A stretch of 12,620 bases of DNA from Candidatus Kapaibacterium sp. (GTDB taxonomy: Bacteria > Bacteroidota > Ignavibacteria > Palsa-1295). This document shows positions 5,008 to 12,558 of the stretch, piece after piece. Numbering within the stretch: the first letter of the stretch is position 1; each line of letters begins with the position of its first letter. Made by a program: the position numbers and the translations under genes. The notes under the pieces are model-generated. The model worked only from the letters and a program-made list of their open reading frames with translations. It did not search any database and was not told where the DNA came from. The stretch spans positions 1-12,620 of the forward strand of contig JANWLI010000184.1 in the NCBI GenBank assembly GCA_025450975.1, written 5' to 3'.

Positions 5008-6417
5008 ATGAAAGAACTACCAGCAGAGGCGCACGCGTCTCTACAGGATCCTCTTGTCTTTGCGCGAGATGTGCTTGGGCTTGAGGCATGGCATCTCTTT
5101 GACGAAGTCTTCTCCCTGCTTGGTCGCGGCGAGCGACGCATTCTTGTGCGAAGCGCGAATGGTGTCGGCAAGACGACGGCGCTTGCCGTGCTGTGCCTGT
5201 GGAAGTTATCGCAATCGGAGGAATGCATTGTGCTTACGACGTCGTCAAGCCACGAGCAGCTGCGGCGTAATCTCTGGGGCGAGATCCGTCGGCTTGCAAG
5301 GCGGAGCGGGCATATCGATCCGAAGTCGATCAAGACGCAGTCAATCGTACTTGGCGAGAAGCGCTATGCGATCGGCATCTCGCCGAGCGACGCGGAGAAC
5401 GCGCAGGGTTACCATGCAGCGAGTATGCTCATTGCTATCGACGAGGCGACGGGCATCGAGCGCGATATCATGCATGCGCTGCTTGGCACTGCGACTGGGA
5501 CGCAGACGGAGATCGTGATGATCTACAATCCTGTCGCCATCGACTCGTTCGTCTACGAGGCAGAGCGTTCGGGTGCATGGAAGATCGTGACCATCTCTGC
5601 TTTAGATCATCCGAATGTGATCGCGGGTGTAAATCTTACTGCCGGAGCGGTTACACGCGACTCGTTCGAGGAGCGGCTGGCCGTCTGGAGCTTTCCTGTG
5701 AACGAAGAGGACGGTGGCTTTGCCTTTGGCGAAAACCACTGGATGCGCTCGCCGGAAACGCAGAAGCGGCTGCTTGGCGAGTGGGTCGAAGATACGGGCG
5801 ACGGGCAGATACCGCTCGCCGTGATCCGCCGCTCGCTGACGGTTGCCGAGAAGTCCGGGACGAAGTGCATGGGCATCGATGTCGGCCGCTCGGATCGCGA
5901 TGCGACCGTCTTCGCCCTCTTCGATGGCAACGTGCAACTTCCCTTTCATATCATGTACTCACGCGACCTAACGAGGATCGCCGACAAGGCTGCGGAGTTC
6001 TATGCCGAGGGCTTCGAAATTATTGCCATCGACGATACGGGAGTCGGTGCAGGCGTTACGGATGTCCTCAAGCGCCAGGGACTTGACGTGATTCCGGTGA
6101 ACTTCGCTCAGGCTGCAAAGGGATTTCTGCGCACTGCCTACCGCGAGCTGATAAATGCCCGTACGGAGATGTATTTCCTGATCGACGATGAGCTGAAGCG
6201 GGGCGTGATCAGGTTAGTCGATGACGACAAACTCCATCAGGAGCTGGCATCGGTAAAGTTGAAGTTCACGGAGAACCGCGCAGCCTACTCGCTCGAGCCG
6301 AAAGAGAATATCCGTAGCCGGCTCGGCCGTTCGAGCGACCGCGCCGACGCGACGGTGCTGGCACGGTATGGGTTGCGGCTCGCGGCAATGAGTAAGAAGA
6401 ATTTGCTTGTGGTTTAG
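5008..6417 (+). CDS. Phage-type terminase large subunit (TerL)
   Basis: A 469-aa protein with both halves of a phage DNA-packaging motor. ATPase half: Walker A SANGVGKTT (residues 49-57, Lys55; first glycine replaced by serine, as in some TerL families), Walker B MLIAIDEATG (Asp145, Glu146) and a coupling-type motif MIYNP (171-175). Nuclease half, RNase H-like: GIDVGRSDRDA (Asp291), IIAIDDTGVGAG (Asp342, Asp343) and the C-terminal SSDRADATVLA (Asp444, Asp447), plausible metal ligands. In phages TerL cuts concatemeric DNA and pumps it into a prohead through the portal. No frameshift or missing motif is seen, and length is normal. Neither a recognisable small subunit nor portal, protease, capsid or integrase is in the window. 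The stop is only 6 nt from the end of the convergent lipoprotein operon. It looks GC-richer than its AT-rich upstream region. Gene transfer agent, domesticated or prophage remnant are all possible. Confidence 0.88.
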   Translation: MKELPAEAHASLQDPLVFARDVLGLEAWHLFDEVFSLLGRGERRILVRSANGVGKTTALAVLCLWKLSQSEECIVLTTSSSHEQLRRNLWGEIRRLARRSGHIDPKSIKTQSIVLGEKRYAIGISPSDAENAQGYHAASMLIAIDEATGIERDIMHALLGTATGTQTEIVMIYNPVAIDSFVYEAERSGAWKIVTISALDHPNVIAGVNLTAGAVTRDSFEERLAVWSFPVNEEDGGFAFGENHWMRSPETQKRLLGEWVEDTGDGQIPLAVIRRSLTVAEKSGTKCMGIDVGRSDRDATVFALFDGNVQLPFHIMYSRDLTRIADKAAEFYAEGFEIIAIDDTGVGAGVTDVLKRQGLDVIPVNFAQAAKGFLRTAYRELINARTEMYFLIDDELKRGVIRLVDDDKLHQELASVKLKFTENRAAYSLEPKENIRSRLGRSSDRADATVLARYGLRLAAMSKKNLLVV

Positions 6418-6423
6418 GGGCTG

Positions 6424-7620
6424 TTACTTATCAAAGATCACAAGCCCAAATGCACCTGCTTTTGGAGCTGGAGGTGTTGCGGCAACCAAGAGCGTTCCTC
6501 GGGGAAGGTTTCTGACATTAGAAGAACTAAAATAGAGGTCTTTTGCAAAAGCTGGCATAAACGAAGATGTAGAGCGGTATACGATCTGCGTATTTGTTAC
6601 TGCTAAAAGCTCCAGATCGTTGAGCATGTAAGAGTAACGAAGTTTAGCGTTACTGGTACCGCCTATGCGTCCGGTATCGTTTACGGAAACTGACACCTTC
6701 TTGATAGATTTTAGATCATCAGATAATTCGCCAGCAATAGTATCAAGACACAGTTTTTTGGGAAAGGCTAAAAGAGTATCTTGCGATACAATTGTACTAT
6801 CTCTTAAGAAGAGATCAAATGTTAAACCCTTGATTTCAGAACCCGGATCCTGTATTGTAGATATTCCCAGGCCAAGTGGATTGGCAAACAGCGGGTCTTT
6901 AACCACATCATGTCCCGGATCTACACTGAACCATACCGATACATTTGTGGCATTTGCAATATCAGCATGAGTAAACTCTGGCATATGGATAATAACCGTT
7001 GCACTATCAGAACCAAGATAAGCTCCGCTAGTTTCAAAAACCTTAACGCGAACCTTAAATGTACCTGGCTTTAAAAATTTATGCGCAGAGCCACTCTCAA
7101 TATCGCTTCCGTCACCGTAGTCCCATTCCATTCTAATAAAATTATTCGGAAGCGACGCCTTTAGATTGAATTGCAAATATTGCGCTATTGTGCCATCGGG
7201 ATTCATTACCAGCGTAGTATCGATCAATTTAGGTGAAATCTCGACAAATTTGGCAGGTGGCCTGATATCGACACGAATTGAATCAAAAGCAAGCAGCGAA
7301 TCGGTAAATCCGTCGAGGACCTTTACACGGACCTGATACACTTTACTTTGATAGAATGTAGGAGTGATGATCCATCCGGAATAACTAAATCCCTGCCCAT
7401 CATCGAGATCCCAGTAATAGGAAAGATCGCTTACAGGAACATTCGTCAGTTTTGCTTTCAGAGTATACGATTTATACTGCTCACCTTCAAGATGCGGGGG
7501 ATTGAGGAGCAGCTTCCTTTCGAGCGCGTTTGTTTGAGGCGTCGTCAGCTCATCGCTTTCGCACGAGGCGAGGAGGAGCGACATGAGGATGAACGTGACT
7601 ATGATCGACGAGCGGTTCAT
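6424..7620 (-). CDS. PKD-domain surface lipoprotein, paralog 4 of 4 (operon end)
   Basis: A 398-aa predicted lipoprotein. A hydrophobic signal peptide ends in lipobox LLASC with the lipidated Cys at residue 20, followed by ESDE. Block 1 has ERKLLLNPPHLEGEQY and a PKD-like YYWDLDDGQG; a linker DSIRVDIRPP follows; block 2 is a second PKD-like unit with MEWDYGDG and the later FKVRVKV. The C-terminal third is a domain I do not recognise, with KKVSVSVNDTGRIGG, LNDLELLAVTNTQIVYRS and the ending FGLVVFDK. PKD units are beta-sandwich folds typical of surface proteins that bind carbohydrate or protein. The ATG overlaps the stop of the preceding gene by 4 nt (ATGA), so translation is coupled. The TAA stop faces the terminase stop 6 nt away with no hairpin between. 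Ligand unknown. Confidence 0.82.
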   Translation of the reverse strand: MNRSSIIVTFILMSLLLASCESDELTTPQTNALERKLLLNPPHLEGEQYKSYTLKAKLTNVPVSDLSYYWDLDDGQGFSYSGWIITPTFYQSKVYQVRVKVLDGFTDSLLAFDSIRVDIRPPAKFVEISPKLIDTTLVMNPDGTIAQYLQFNLKASLPNNFIRMEWDYGDGSDIESGSAHKFLKPGTFKVRVKVFETSGAYLGSDSATVIIHMPEFTHADIANATNVSVWFSVDPGHDVVKDPLFANPLGLGISTIQDPGSEIKGLTFDLFLRDSTIVSQDTLLAFPKKLCLDTIAGELSDDLKSIKKVSVSVNDTGRIGGTSNAKLRYSYMLNDLELLAVTNTQIVYRSTSSFMPAFAKDLYFSSSNVRNLPRGTLLVAATPPAPKAGAFGLVIFDK

Positions 7621-8804
7621 CTGAAGATCACCACCAATCCGAATGGCGCTTGTTTGACTTCCGGTAGACTTCCGGTATCGAAATTCCCACGAAATCTATT
7701 TTTAACTGTCGCCTCAAAGAAAATATCATTGGCAAAGTCAGGGGTAAGTGGGGATTTCGATCGATAGACAACTTTATCAGATGCAACCGCCAATAGCTCA
7801 AGGTCGTGAAGCGTATAGGAAAATGCCAGTTCTCCATCGTTTCCTAAAACAGCATATCCGGCATCGTTCACCGAGACTCGTATTTTTTTGATCGTGCGCA
7901 TGTCCTCAGAAAATTCTCCCTGAATGGTGTCGTGGATCTGTGACGATGCATTTTGGTAATCATACCGTGTCATAACTGTGGCCGTGCCGAATTCACTTAT
8001 GACATTTGGATTTCCCTTCATAAGTAACCCCAACGATAAGGGACCTTGCAACAGGGTATCGCTCATCCGGAGGGGGTCCAGGGAATCGAGATCGAGCACG
8101 ACACCTATTGCCTGGGCTGTGGATATACTACTAAACCCCAACGGAGGGAACCTGAGCGTGACCTGGACACTGTCGGTTCCTAAATATACTCCAGAAGAAT
8201 CTCTGACGGTAACACGGACGATGTAGGTTCCAACGCGTTCATATAAGTATGGAGGGGAAGCGTAATTTCCCTGCACCGGATCGCCGCCATCACCGAAATT
8301 CCATTCGGTGCGCAATACACTTTTTGGTGCAGATGCGACAACGCTGAACTGAACCGCCTGGATCATTTTGCCGAGCGAATTCATCGCCAGTATGGTATCG
8401 ATCGGTGCCTGCACGATCTCTGCGAAGGCAATGGGTGGTCTGATATCAACGCGTATCGAGTCGTAGCCAAGCAATTCTTCGGTAAAGAAGTCAAGTGCTT
8501 TTACTCGAACAGTATATATTTTTGGCTTGTAGTACGTGTGCCCAACCGATTGTACCATGAGGTTCGAGTCGGTGTGGAAGCCACGACCTTCATCAAAGTC
8601 CCAATACATCATTACGTCGCTGAATGGAACATTCGTCACCTTGGCCTTGAAGAAATATTGAACATACTGTTCTCCTTCCAGACTGGTCGGATTGAGCACC
8701 AGCTTTTTCTCAAGCGAGGAATTGTTGGATGCAAGCTCGTCGCTCTCGCAGGAGGCGAGGGCAATGACGAGAACGAGCAGACAGAGATGGGACAGTACTT
8801 TCAT
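7617..8804 (-). CDS. PKD-domain surface lipoprotein, paralog 3 of 4
   Basis: A 395-residue lipoprotein. The reading frame is open further upstream to 8906, but I choose the ATG at 8804 because it gives an ideal lipoprotein signal peptide (MKVLSHL, hydrophobic core, ALASC, Cys19, then ESDE), and because the upstream extension overlaps the 3' end of the preceding gene. An AGGTGA ribosome-like site lies about 9 nt before it and overlaps that gene's stop. Domains as in its siblings: EKKLVLNPTSLEGEQY, first PKD-like unit with MYWDFDEGRG, YDSIRVDIRPP, second PKD-like unit with TEWNFGDGGD, and the C-terminal domain with IRVSVNDAG, LHDLELLAVASDKVVYRS and the ending FGLVVIFR. Third gene of the four-gene operon, 7 nt after the previous stop and overlapping the next start by 4 nt. 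Function unknown. Confidence 0.82.
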   Translation of the reverse strand: MKVLSHLCLLVLVIALASCESDELASNNSSLEKKLVLNPTSLEGEQYVQYFFKAKVTNVPFSDVMMYWDFDEGRGFHTDSNLMVQSVGHTYYKPKIYTVRVKALDFFTEELLGYDSIRVDIRPPIAFAEIVQAPIDTILAMNSLGKMIQAVQFSVVASAPKSVLRTEWNFGDGGDPVQGNYASPPYLYERVGTYIVRVTVRDSSGVYLGTDSVQVTLRFPPLGFSSISTAQAIGVVLDLDSLDPLRMSDTLLQGPLSLGLLMKGNPNVISEFGTATVMTRYDYQNASSQIHDTIQGEFSEDMRTIKKIRVSVNDAGYAVLGNDGELAFSYTLHDLELLAVASDKVVYRSKSPLTPDFANDIFFEATVKNRFRGNFDTGSLPEVKQAPFGLVVIFR

Positions 8805-8811
8805 AATATGA

Positions 8812-10017
8812 TCACCTATCGAATACGACGAGGCCGAAGATGCCGGGAAGGCCTTCGACCGGTGTGCGGGATGCGGGGACATTATCGAGAATACCGGAAG
8901 GAACAAGCAGCAGCCCGGTTGCCCGAAATTGTATATTCTGTGCGAAATCGCTGAGCTTTAGGCCTTCGACGCGATACACAACTTTTGTGGCAGTGATCGC
9001 AAGCAGTTTCAGATCGTTGAGGCGGTAGGAGTAATCAACGCCTCCATACGTCGGCTCTTTCTTATTCAGCTTGCCAGTATCACTGACAGAAACCTGTATC
9101 CATTTGATCGAGTGTATGTCCGGGCCGAACTCTCCGAAGGCACTGTTCTTTCGTGATAGATTGCTTGCGATCGAATCGTAGGTGATCGTAAACAGATTGT
9201 TATTGAAGAGCTTATTATTGACGTGATCTTCCTTGATCTGCAGCTTCATTGCGAAAGGATTGCGAAACAGCGGATGGGTAAATGCCGAATCGGAATTATC
9301 GATGGAAAGATAGACCGAGATCGCCCTACAGGCGGCAAGATCATCGAAGGTCAGTGGAAGGTACCGTAAGGTAACATGCGCGGTATCCGACCCGAGGAAG
9401 ACTCCGGCAGTATCGAAGGCTTTTGCAACAACTCTAAAGTTACCATTGGCGACGAACTTATGCCAGATCGTATGCTGCAGCTGGTGCTGCGTTTGTCGAA
9501 CCGGTGAGCCATCGCCGAAATTCCACTCGACGCGTACGAGATGATCGGGCGTAGATGTTTTCAGCGTGAATGGGATCGAATCGCGTAGCGAACCCGTCGA
9601 GAGCATGGTTAACGTCGTATCGACCATCTTTGGGCTGATCGTCACCGATCGTGCGGGCGGGCGGATATCGGCACGAATCGAATCGTAGCCTAACTCTTCC
9701 CCGGTAACGTAATCGACGGCTTGAACGCGGACAAAATGTACCTTTGGCTGGTAGAAGGTATACCGTTGTGTTTCCTCCCGGCCAAATTCACGGGATCCAT
9801 GTCCATCGTCAAAGTCCCAGAAAAAGATAACATCGCTTGCTGCAAGGTTCGTCACACGCGCGTTGAATGTGTACTCGGTGTAGAGCTCGCCTTCGAGTGA
9901 GGTGGGGCTGAGGATGAGCTTCCTTTCGGTGGAGCCGTTCGTCACCTTATCACTCTCGCAACTCGTGAGCAACGAGAGGGTAATGATGGCAGCAACCACG
10001 AAGAAGATCTTTAGCAT
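8812..10017 (-). CDS. PKD-domain surface lipoprotein, paralog 2 of 4
   Basis: A 401-aa lipoprotein. The signal peptide ends in LLTSC (Cys20) followed by ESDK. First PKD-like unit: ERKLILSPTSLEGELY, then FFWDFDDGHGS and FYQPKVHFVRVQAVDY; linker YDSIRADIRPP; second PKD-like unit: RVEWNFGDGSPV and VVAKAFDTAGVFLGSDTAHVT. The C-terminal domain has the family pattern SVYLSIDNSD, NPFAMKLQIK, IQVSVSDTGKLN, LNDLKLLAITATKVVYRV and FGLVVFDR. The second PKD loop is longer than in its siblings, with a glutamine- and histidine-rich stretch (RQTQHQLQHTIWHKF). Start at 10017, 5 nt after the stop of the first operon gene and without a clear Shine-Dalgarno. Expected to be anchored in the outer membrane, probably facing outward. 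No partner such as SusC/SusD is visible. Confidence 0.82.
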   Translation of the reverse strand: MLKIFFVVAAIITLSLLTSCESDKVTNGSTERKLILSPTSLEGELYTEYTFNARVTNLAASDVIFFWDFDDGHGSREFGREETQRYTFYQPKVHFVRVQAVDYVTGEELGYDSIRADIRPPARSVTISPKMVDTTLTMLSTGSLRDSIPFTLKTSTPDHLVRVEWNFGDGSPVRQTQHQLQHTIWHKFVANGNFRVVAKAFDTAGVFLGSDTAHVTLRYLPLTFDDLAACRAISVYLSIDNSDSAFTHPLFRNPFAMKLQIKEDHVNNKLFNNNLFTITYDSIASNLSRKNSAFGEFGPDIHSIKWIQVSVSDTGKLNKKEPTYGGVDYSYRLNDLKLLAITATKVVYRVEGLKLSDFAQNIQFRATGLLLVPSGILDNVPASRTPVEGLPGIFGLVVFDR

Positions 10018-10022
10018 GAGGG

Positions 10023-11231
10023 TTAACGATGGAACACAACGAGGGCGTACGGTCCCAGTTTCGCCTCCAGAGGATTTGACGAGCCAGACGAAAGGTCGTC
10101 AAATGTTCCTGCAGGCTTGTTTGGCTCTTTGAATGCCGAGAATTGAATGGATTTTACAAAATCGTTAACGACACTTGTTTTGGAGCGGTAGACGATCTTT
10201 GTCGATGTCACGGCAAGCAGATCAAGGTCTTGCAACTCAAACTGGTAATGCCTGCCACACCCACCGTTACCTGCGCGATTGATCTGGCCGGTATCATTGA
10301 CGGTCACGACAGCCGAGCGGAGCGACTGGACATCTGCTGTTAACTCACCGGTGATCATATCCCTGATCGAATGATAGCGGTAGCTGTCCCCAACATCGTC
10401 AGTGCTGTCAATGCTGACAGTAAATTTATTCTCGGCAATAGAAAAATTAGACACGGCATCTTTTTTAAAATCCATTTTGATGGCAAATGGATTTTGGTAC
10501 AGTGGGGCAAGCATAACAGGGTGCGTACTATCGATCACAAGAAAGACGGAAATACCACGTGCAAAGGTGATGCTCGTGAAATTTACTAGTGGCATTCTGA
10601 TAGTAACCGTCGCGCTATCCTTTCCAAGGTGAACTCCCGAAGCATCTTTGCCGCTGACACGAACGGTGAAGGTACCTGTACGAGTATACTTATGGATTGC
10701 CGACAGTCCGTTTGCGTCTGTAATAATAGTACCGTCTCCGAAATCCCAGGTTACCCTGCTCAGGTAATCCGGCGTTGATGCATTTACAGTAAATTGCAAG
10801 ACTTCCGCCATTGATCCATCGGAGTTCATAAGCAGCGTAGTATCGATCGAATGCCGGGTTAGTTCGAACTTCATTGCAGGTGGACGGATATCAGCGCGCA
10901 TCGAATCGATACCGAGGATCTCGTCGGTGAAATAATGCTGAGCCTTCACGCGTATCGTATAGATTCCAGGCAGATAATATATAAAGCTATTGATCTTGTT
11001 GCCCTCATTAAAGCCGTTGCCGTTATCAAAGTCCCAGAAGAAACGGATATCGTCTGACGGGACATTTGTCACCATCGCTCTGAAGGTGTAGGCTTTATAG
11101 AGCTCGCCATCGAGATAGGTGGGGTCAAGGAGCAGTTTGCGGGCACCGGACTGCGTGGCGACGTCGCTTTCGCACGAGGATAGGGCAAGCGAAATGCCGA
11201 GAACGAGTAGCGAAAGGATCTTCGGTGTCAT
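10023..11231 (-). CDS. PKD-domain surface lipoprotein, paralog 1 of 4 (operon lead)
   Basis: A 402-aa lipoprotein, first in the operon. Signal peptide residues 1-19, lipobox ALSSC with Cys20, then ESDV. First PKD-like unit about 32-118 with FFWDFDNGNG (WDFDNG at 66-71); linker DSMRADIRPP; second PKD-like unit about 120-213 with TWDFGDG (162-167) and FTVRVSGKD. The C-terminal domain (about 214-402) carries ISVFLVIDSTHP, NPFAIKMDFKKD, VVTVNDTGQINR, LQDLDLLAVTSTKIVYRS and the ending YALVVFHR. WDFGDG is the core motif of PKD domains; the first unit's WDFDNG is a variant shared by the whole array. Its start lies downstream of the best promoter in the window, with a leader of about 30 nt and no Shine-Dalgarno. 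Ligand and function unknown. Confidence 0.83.
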   Translation of the reverse strand: MTPKILSLLVLGISLALSSCESDVATQSGARKLLLDPTYLDGELYKAYTFRAMVTNVPSDDIRFFWDFDNGNGFNEGNKINSFIYYLPGIYTIRVKAQHYFTDEILGIDSMRADIRPPAMKFELTRHSIDTTLLMNSDGSMAEVLQFTVNASTPDYLSRVTWDFGDGTIITDANGLSAIHKYTRTGTFTVRVSGKDASGVHLGKDSATVTIRMPLVNFTSITFARGISVFLVIDSTHPVMLAPLYQNPFAIKMDFKKDAVSNFSIAENKFTVSIDSTDDVGDSYRYHSIRDMITGELTADVQSLRSAVVTVNDTGQINRAGNGGCGRHYQFELQDLDLLAVTSTKIVYRSKTSVVNDFVKSIQFSAFKEPNKPAGTFDDLSSGSSNPLEAKLGPYALVVFHR

Positions 11232-11265
11232 AGCGGGGCAGTGATGGTTAAATAACGCCGCAGGT

Positions 11266-11295
11266 CAAATATAGTTACACATTGAAAGGGCTCAA
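11266..11295 (-). promoter_or_regulatory. Bacteroidota-type promoter of the lipoprotein operon
   Basis: On the minus strand, TTG (11293-11295) is followed after exactly 19 nt by TATATTTG (11266-11273), a full match to the -7 consensus TAnnTTTG with the usual -33 TTG spacing described for Bacteroidota primary sigma factors. Transcription would begin around 11260, leaving a leader of about 30 nt to the first lipoprotein start at 11231. This is the clearest promoter in the window. Confidence 0.75.
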
Positions 11296-11313
11296 GTTTC
11301 TGCCCCAAAGCCA

Positions 11314-11321
11314 TATCTTTG
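11314..11321 (+). promoter_or_regulatory. TAnnTTTG box immediately before the 410-aa gene
   Basis: TATCTTTG matches the -7 consensus TAnnTTTG exactly and ends only 4 nt before the ATG at 11326. A start site 5-7 nt past the box would fall at or next to the ATG, so the mRNA would be leaderless or nearly so. No TTG lies 17-23 nt upstream (the nearest is 29 nt away), so the -33 half is missing or degenerate. It is divergent from the lipoprotein promoter, with about 20 bp between the two. Confidence 0.5.
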
Positions 11322-11325
11322 CAGG

Positions 11326-12558
11326 ATGGAAAACAATGCTATCCAGAGCCAGGAAGAGTATGAACGGCAACTGCGGGCCCGACGACCGAAGCTCGTTGCG
11401 ATGATCATTCTGGTGATTGCCTTAGGGGTCGGATTCTACCTTTCACAAACCGAAGGTGGGCTGAGCTTTTTCGAAAGTAGCAGCGAAGAGGAAGAAACAT
11501 CTGCTTCGGCAGGCGTGTATGAGGACTTAGCTATGAGCGGGATGATGGTCTCGATGTTCCCCGTCGATGGCAAACTCTGGGTAACGACGTACGCACTCAA
11601 TGACGGCAACTCGTCGGACTACGTGTACAAGCTTTTCACTTTTGATCCTGCAAACCAGCGCGTACTGAAAGCGCATCAGCTTGCGATCGTACCCTCCGAT
11701 GGCAGCGGTGATATGTTCACGCAGCTTCGGTGGCATGTGCGCTCGGGCGATACGATCTGGACGGTGCATGAGAAAGCCGGCGTCTTCGGCTTCCATGCGA
11801 AGACCGGCGAGGTAGTCATCGAAGAGAAAGATCTTGCGGCCAGGTATGGCAGACTTTCGCGTGGCATCGGGATGCGCTCGTGGGAAATGTACGAGTACCA
11901 GATCAAGTTTGCACTCAAGAACGGCGAGCTGCTGCACTTCTTCCCTGCCCTTGGTAAGTTGCTCACACCGGAAGAGATCGAAGAAGAACAGGATTGGAAA
12001 AATAGCAAGAAGCGACCGTGGGTGCGCGGGTTTGGCCTCTCGACGGCAACTGGCTCTTCGCCTGCAGAGGATCATTCGAATCTGCGGCGCAAACTTTACA
12101 CGCTCGAGTATCAGCCATACCCGCTTCGGAAGCGGGACGTCGACAAATCGGGCGACATCGCTTCGGCGCTCTACTACATTAAGAATAATATCAACCGTGA
12201 TGTGAAGGGTCTGAAAAAGCTCAGCGACGACATTTACCTTGATGGCAAGATCGTCTATAGCGACGATGACTATGCACTGATCCTGCATCGCGAGGAGATC
12301 AGTCCGGAGTCAGCGATGATCCTGACGCTTGTCGATGCAGCGACGGGCAAGCGATCTGATTATCGCGGCGCACCGGGTACGCCGTTTTTTGAGGGTGGCC
12401 TGAAGGTGAGCGACCACGAGATGAGCGGCTATCGCGATGGCGAGACGTTCGTCTTCATTGTTGACGGCTTCGGCGATGAGCATGATGTTGCCTTCGGATT
12501 CAGCAAGGAGATGAGAGAGGTGTGGCGATTCCAGCATCGGGGGGACATTAACTCATAG
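11326..12558 (+). CDS. Single-pass membrane-anchored protein of unknown function
   Basis: A 410-aa protein with a short cytoplasmic basic segment (RQLRARRPK), one transmembrane helix at about residues 23-40 (LVAMIILVIALGVGFYL), a Ser/Glu-rich acidic linker (FFESSSEEEETSASAG, 48-63) and a long extracytoplasmic part. That part has repeated beta-like stretches of the kind seen in propeller proteins: GKLWVTTYALND, YKLFTFDPANQRVLKA, GDTIWTVHEKAGVFGFHAKTGEVV, ALILHREE, LTLVDAATGK. I infer a beta-propeller-like or related beta-rich fold and do not assign a family; a PA2928-like protein is one idea I cannot confirm. The start ATG is set by the TAnnTTTG box just upstream and by the topology; no Shine-Dalgarno. 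It diverges from the PKD lipoprotein operon over a short shared promoter region. Orientation predicted N-in, C-out. Confidence 0.75.
   Translation: MENNAIQSQEEYERQLRARRPKLVAMIILVIALGVGFYLSQTEGGLSFFESSSEEEETSASAGVYEDLAMSGMMVSMFPVDGKLWVTTYALNDGNSSDYVYKLFTFDPANQRVLKAHQLAIVPSDGSGDMFTQLRWHVRSGDTIWTVHEKAGVFGFHAKTGEVVIEEKDLAARYGRLSRGIGMRSWEMYEYQIKFALKNGELLHFFPALGKLLTPEEIEEEQDWKNSKKRPWVRGFGLSTATGSSPAEDHSNLRRKLYTLEYQPYPLRKRDVDKSGDIASALYYIKNNINRDVKGLKKLSDDIYLDGKIVYSDDDYALILHREEISPESAMILTLVDAATGKRSDYRGAPGTPFFEGGLKVSDHEMSGYRDGETFVFIVDGFGDEHDVAFGFSKEMREVWRFQHRGDINS

Noticed and set aside
5577..6086. 169-codon alternative frame inside the terminase gene
   Set aside because: It overlaps the intact terminase frame, which carries the ATPase and nuclease motifs. 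Its product is Arg- and Cys-rich with no recognisable pattern.
8805..8906. 34-codon N-terminal extension of the third lipoprotein
   Set aside because: It would place the lipoprotein signal peptide in the middle of the protein and overlap the upstream gene by about 95 bp. The ATG at 8804 gives a standard lipobox and the expected 7-nt gap.
11527..12288. 253-codon open frame on the minus strand
   Set aside because: It is fully antisense to the 410-aa gene, whose product has a clear membrane anchor, promoter box and normal composition. The antisense product is rich in Arg, Ala and His with no domain pattern, typical of a shadow frame.
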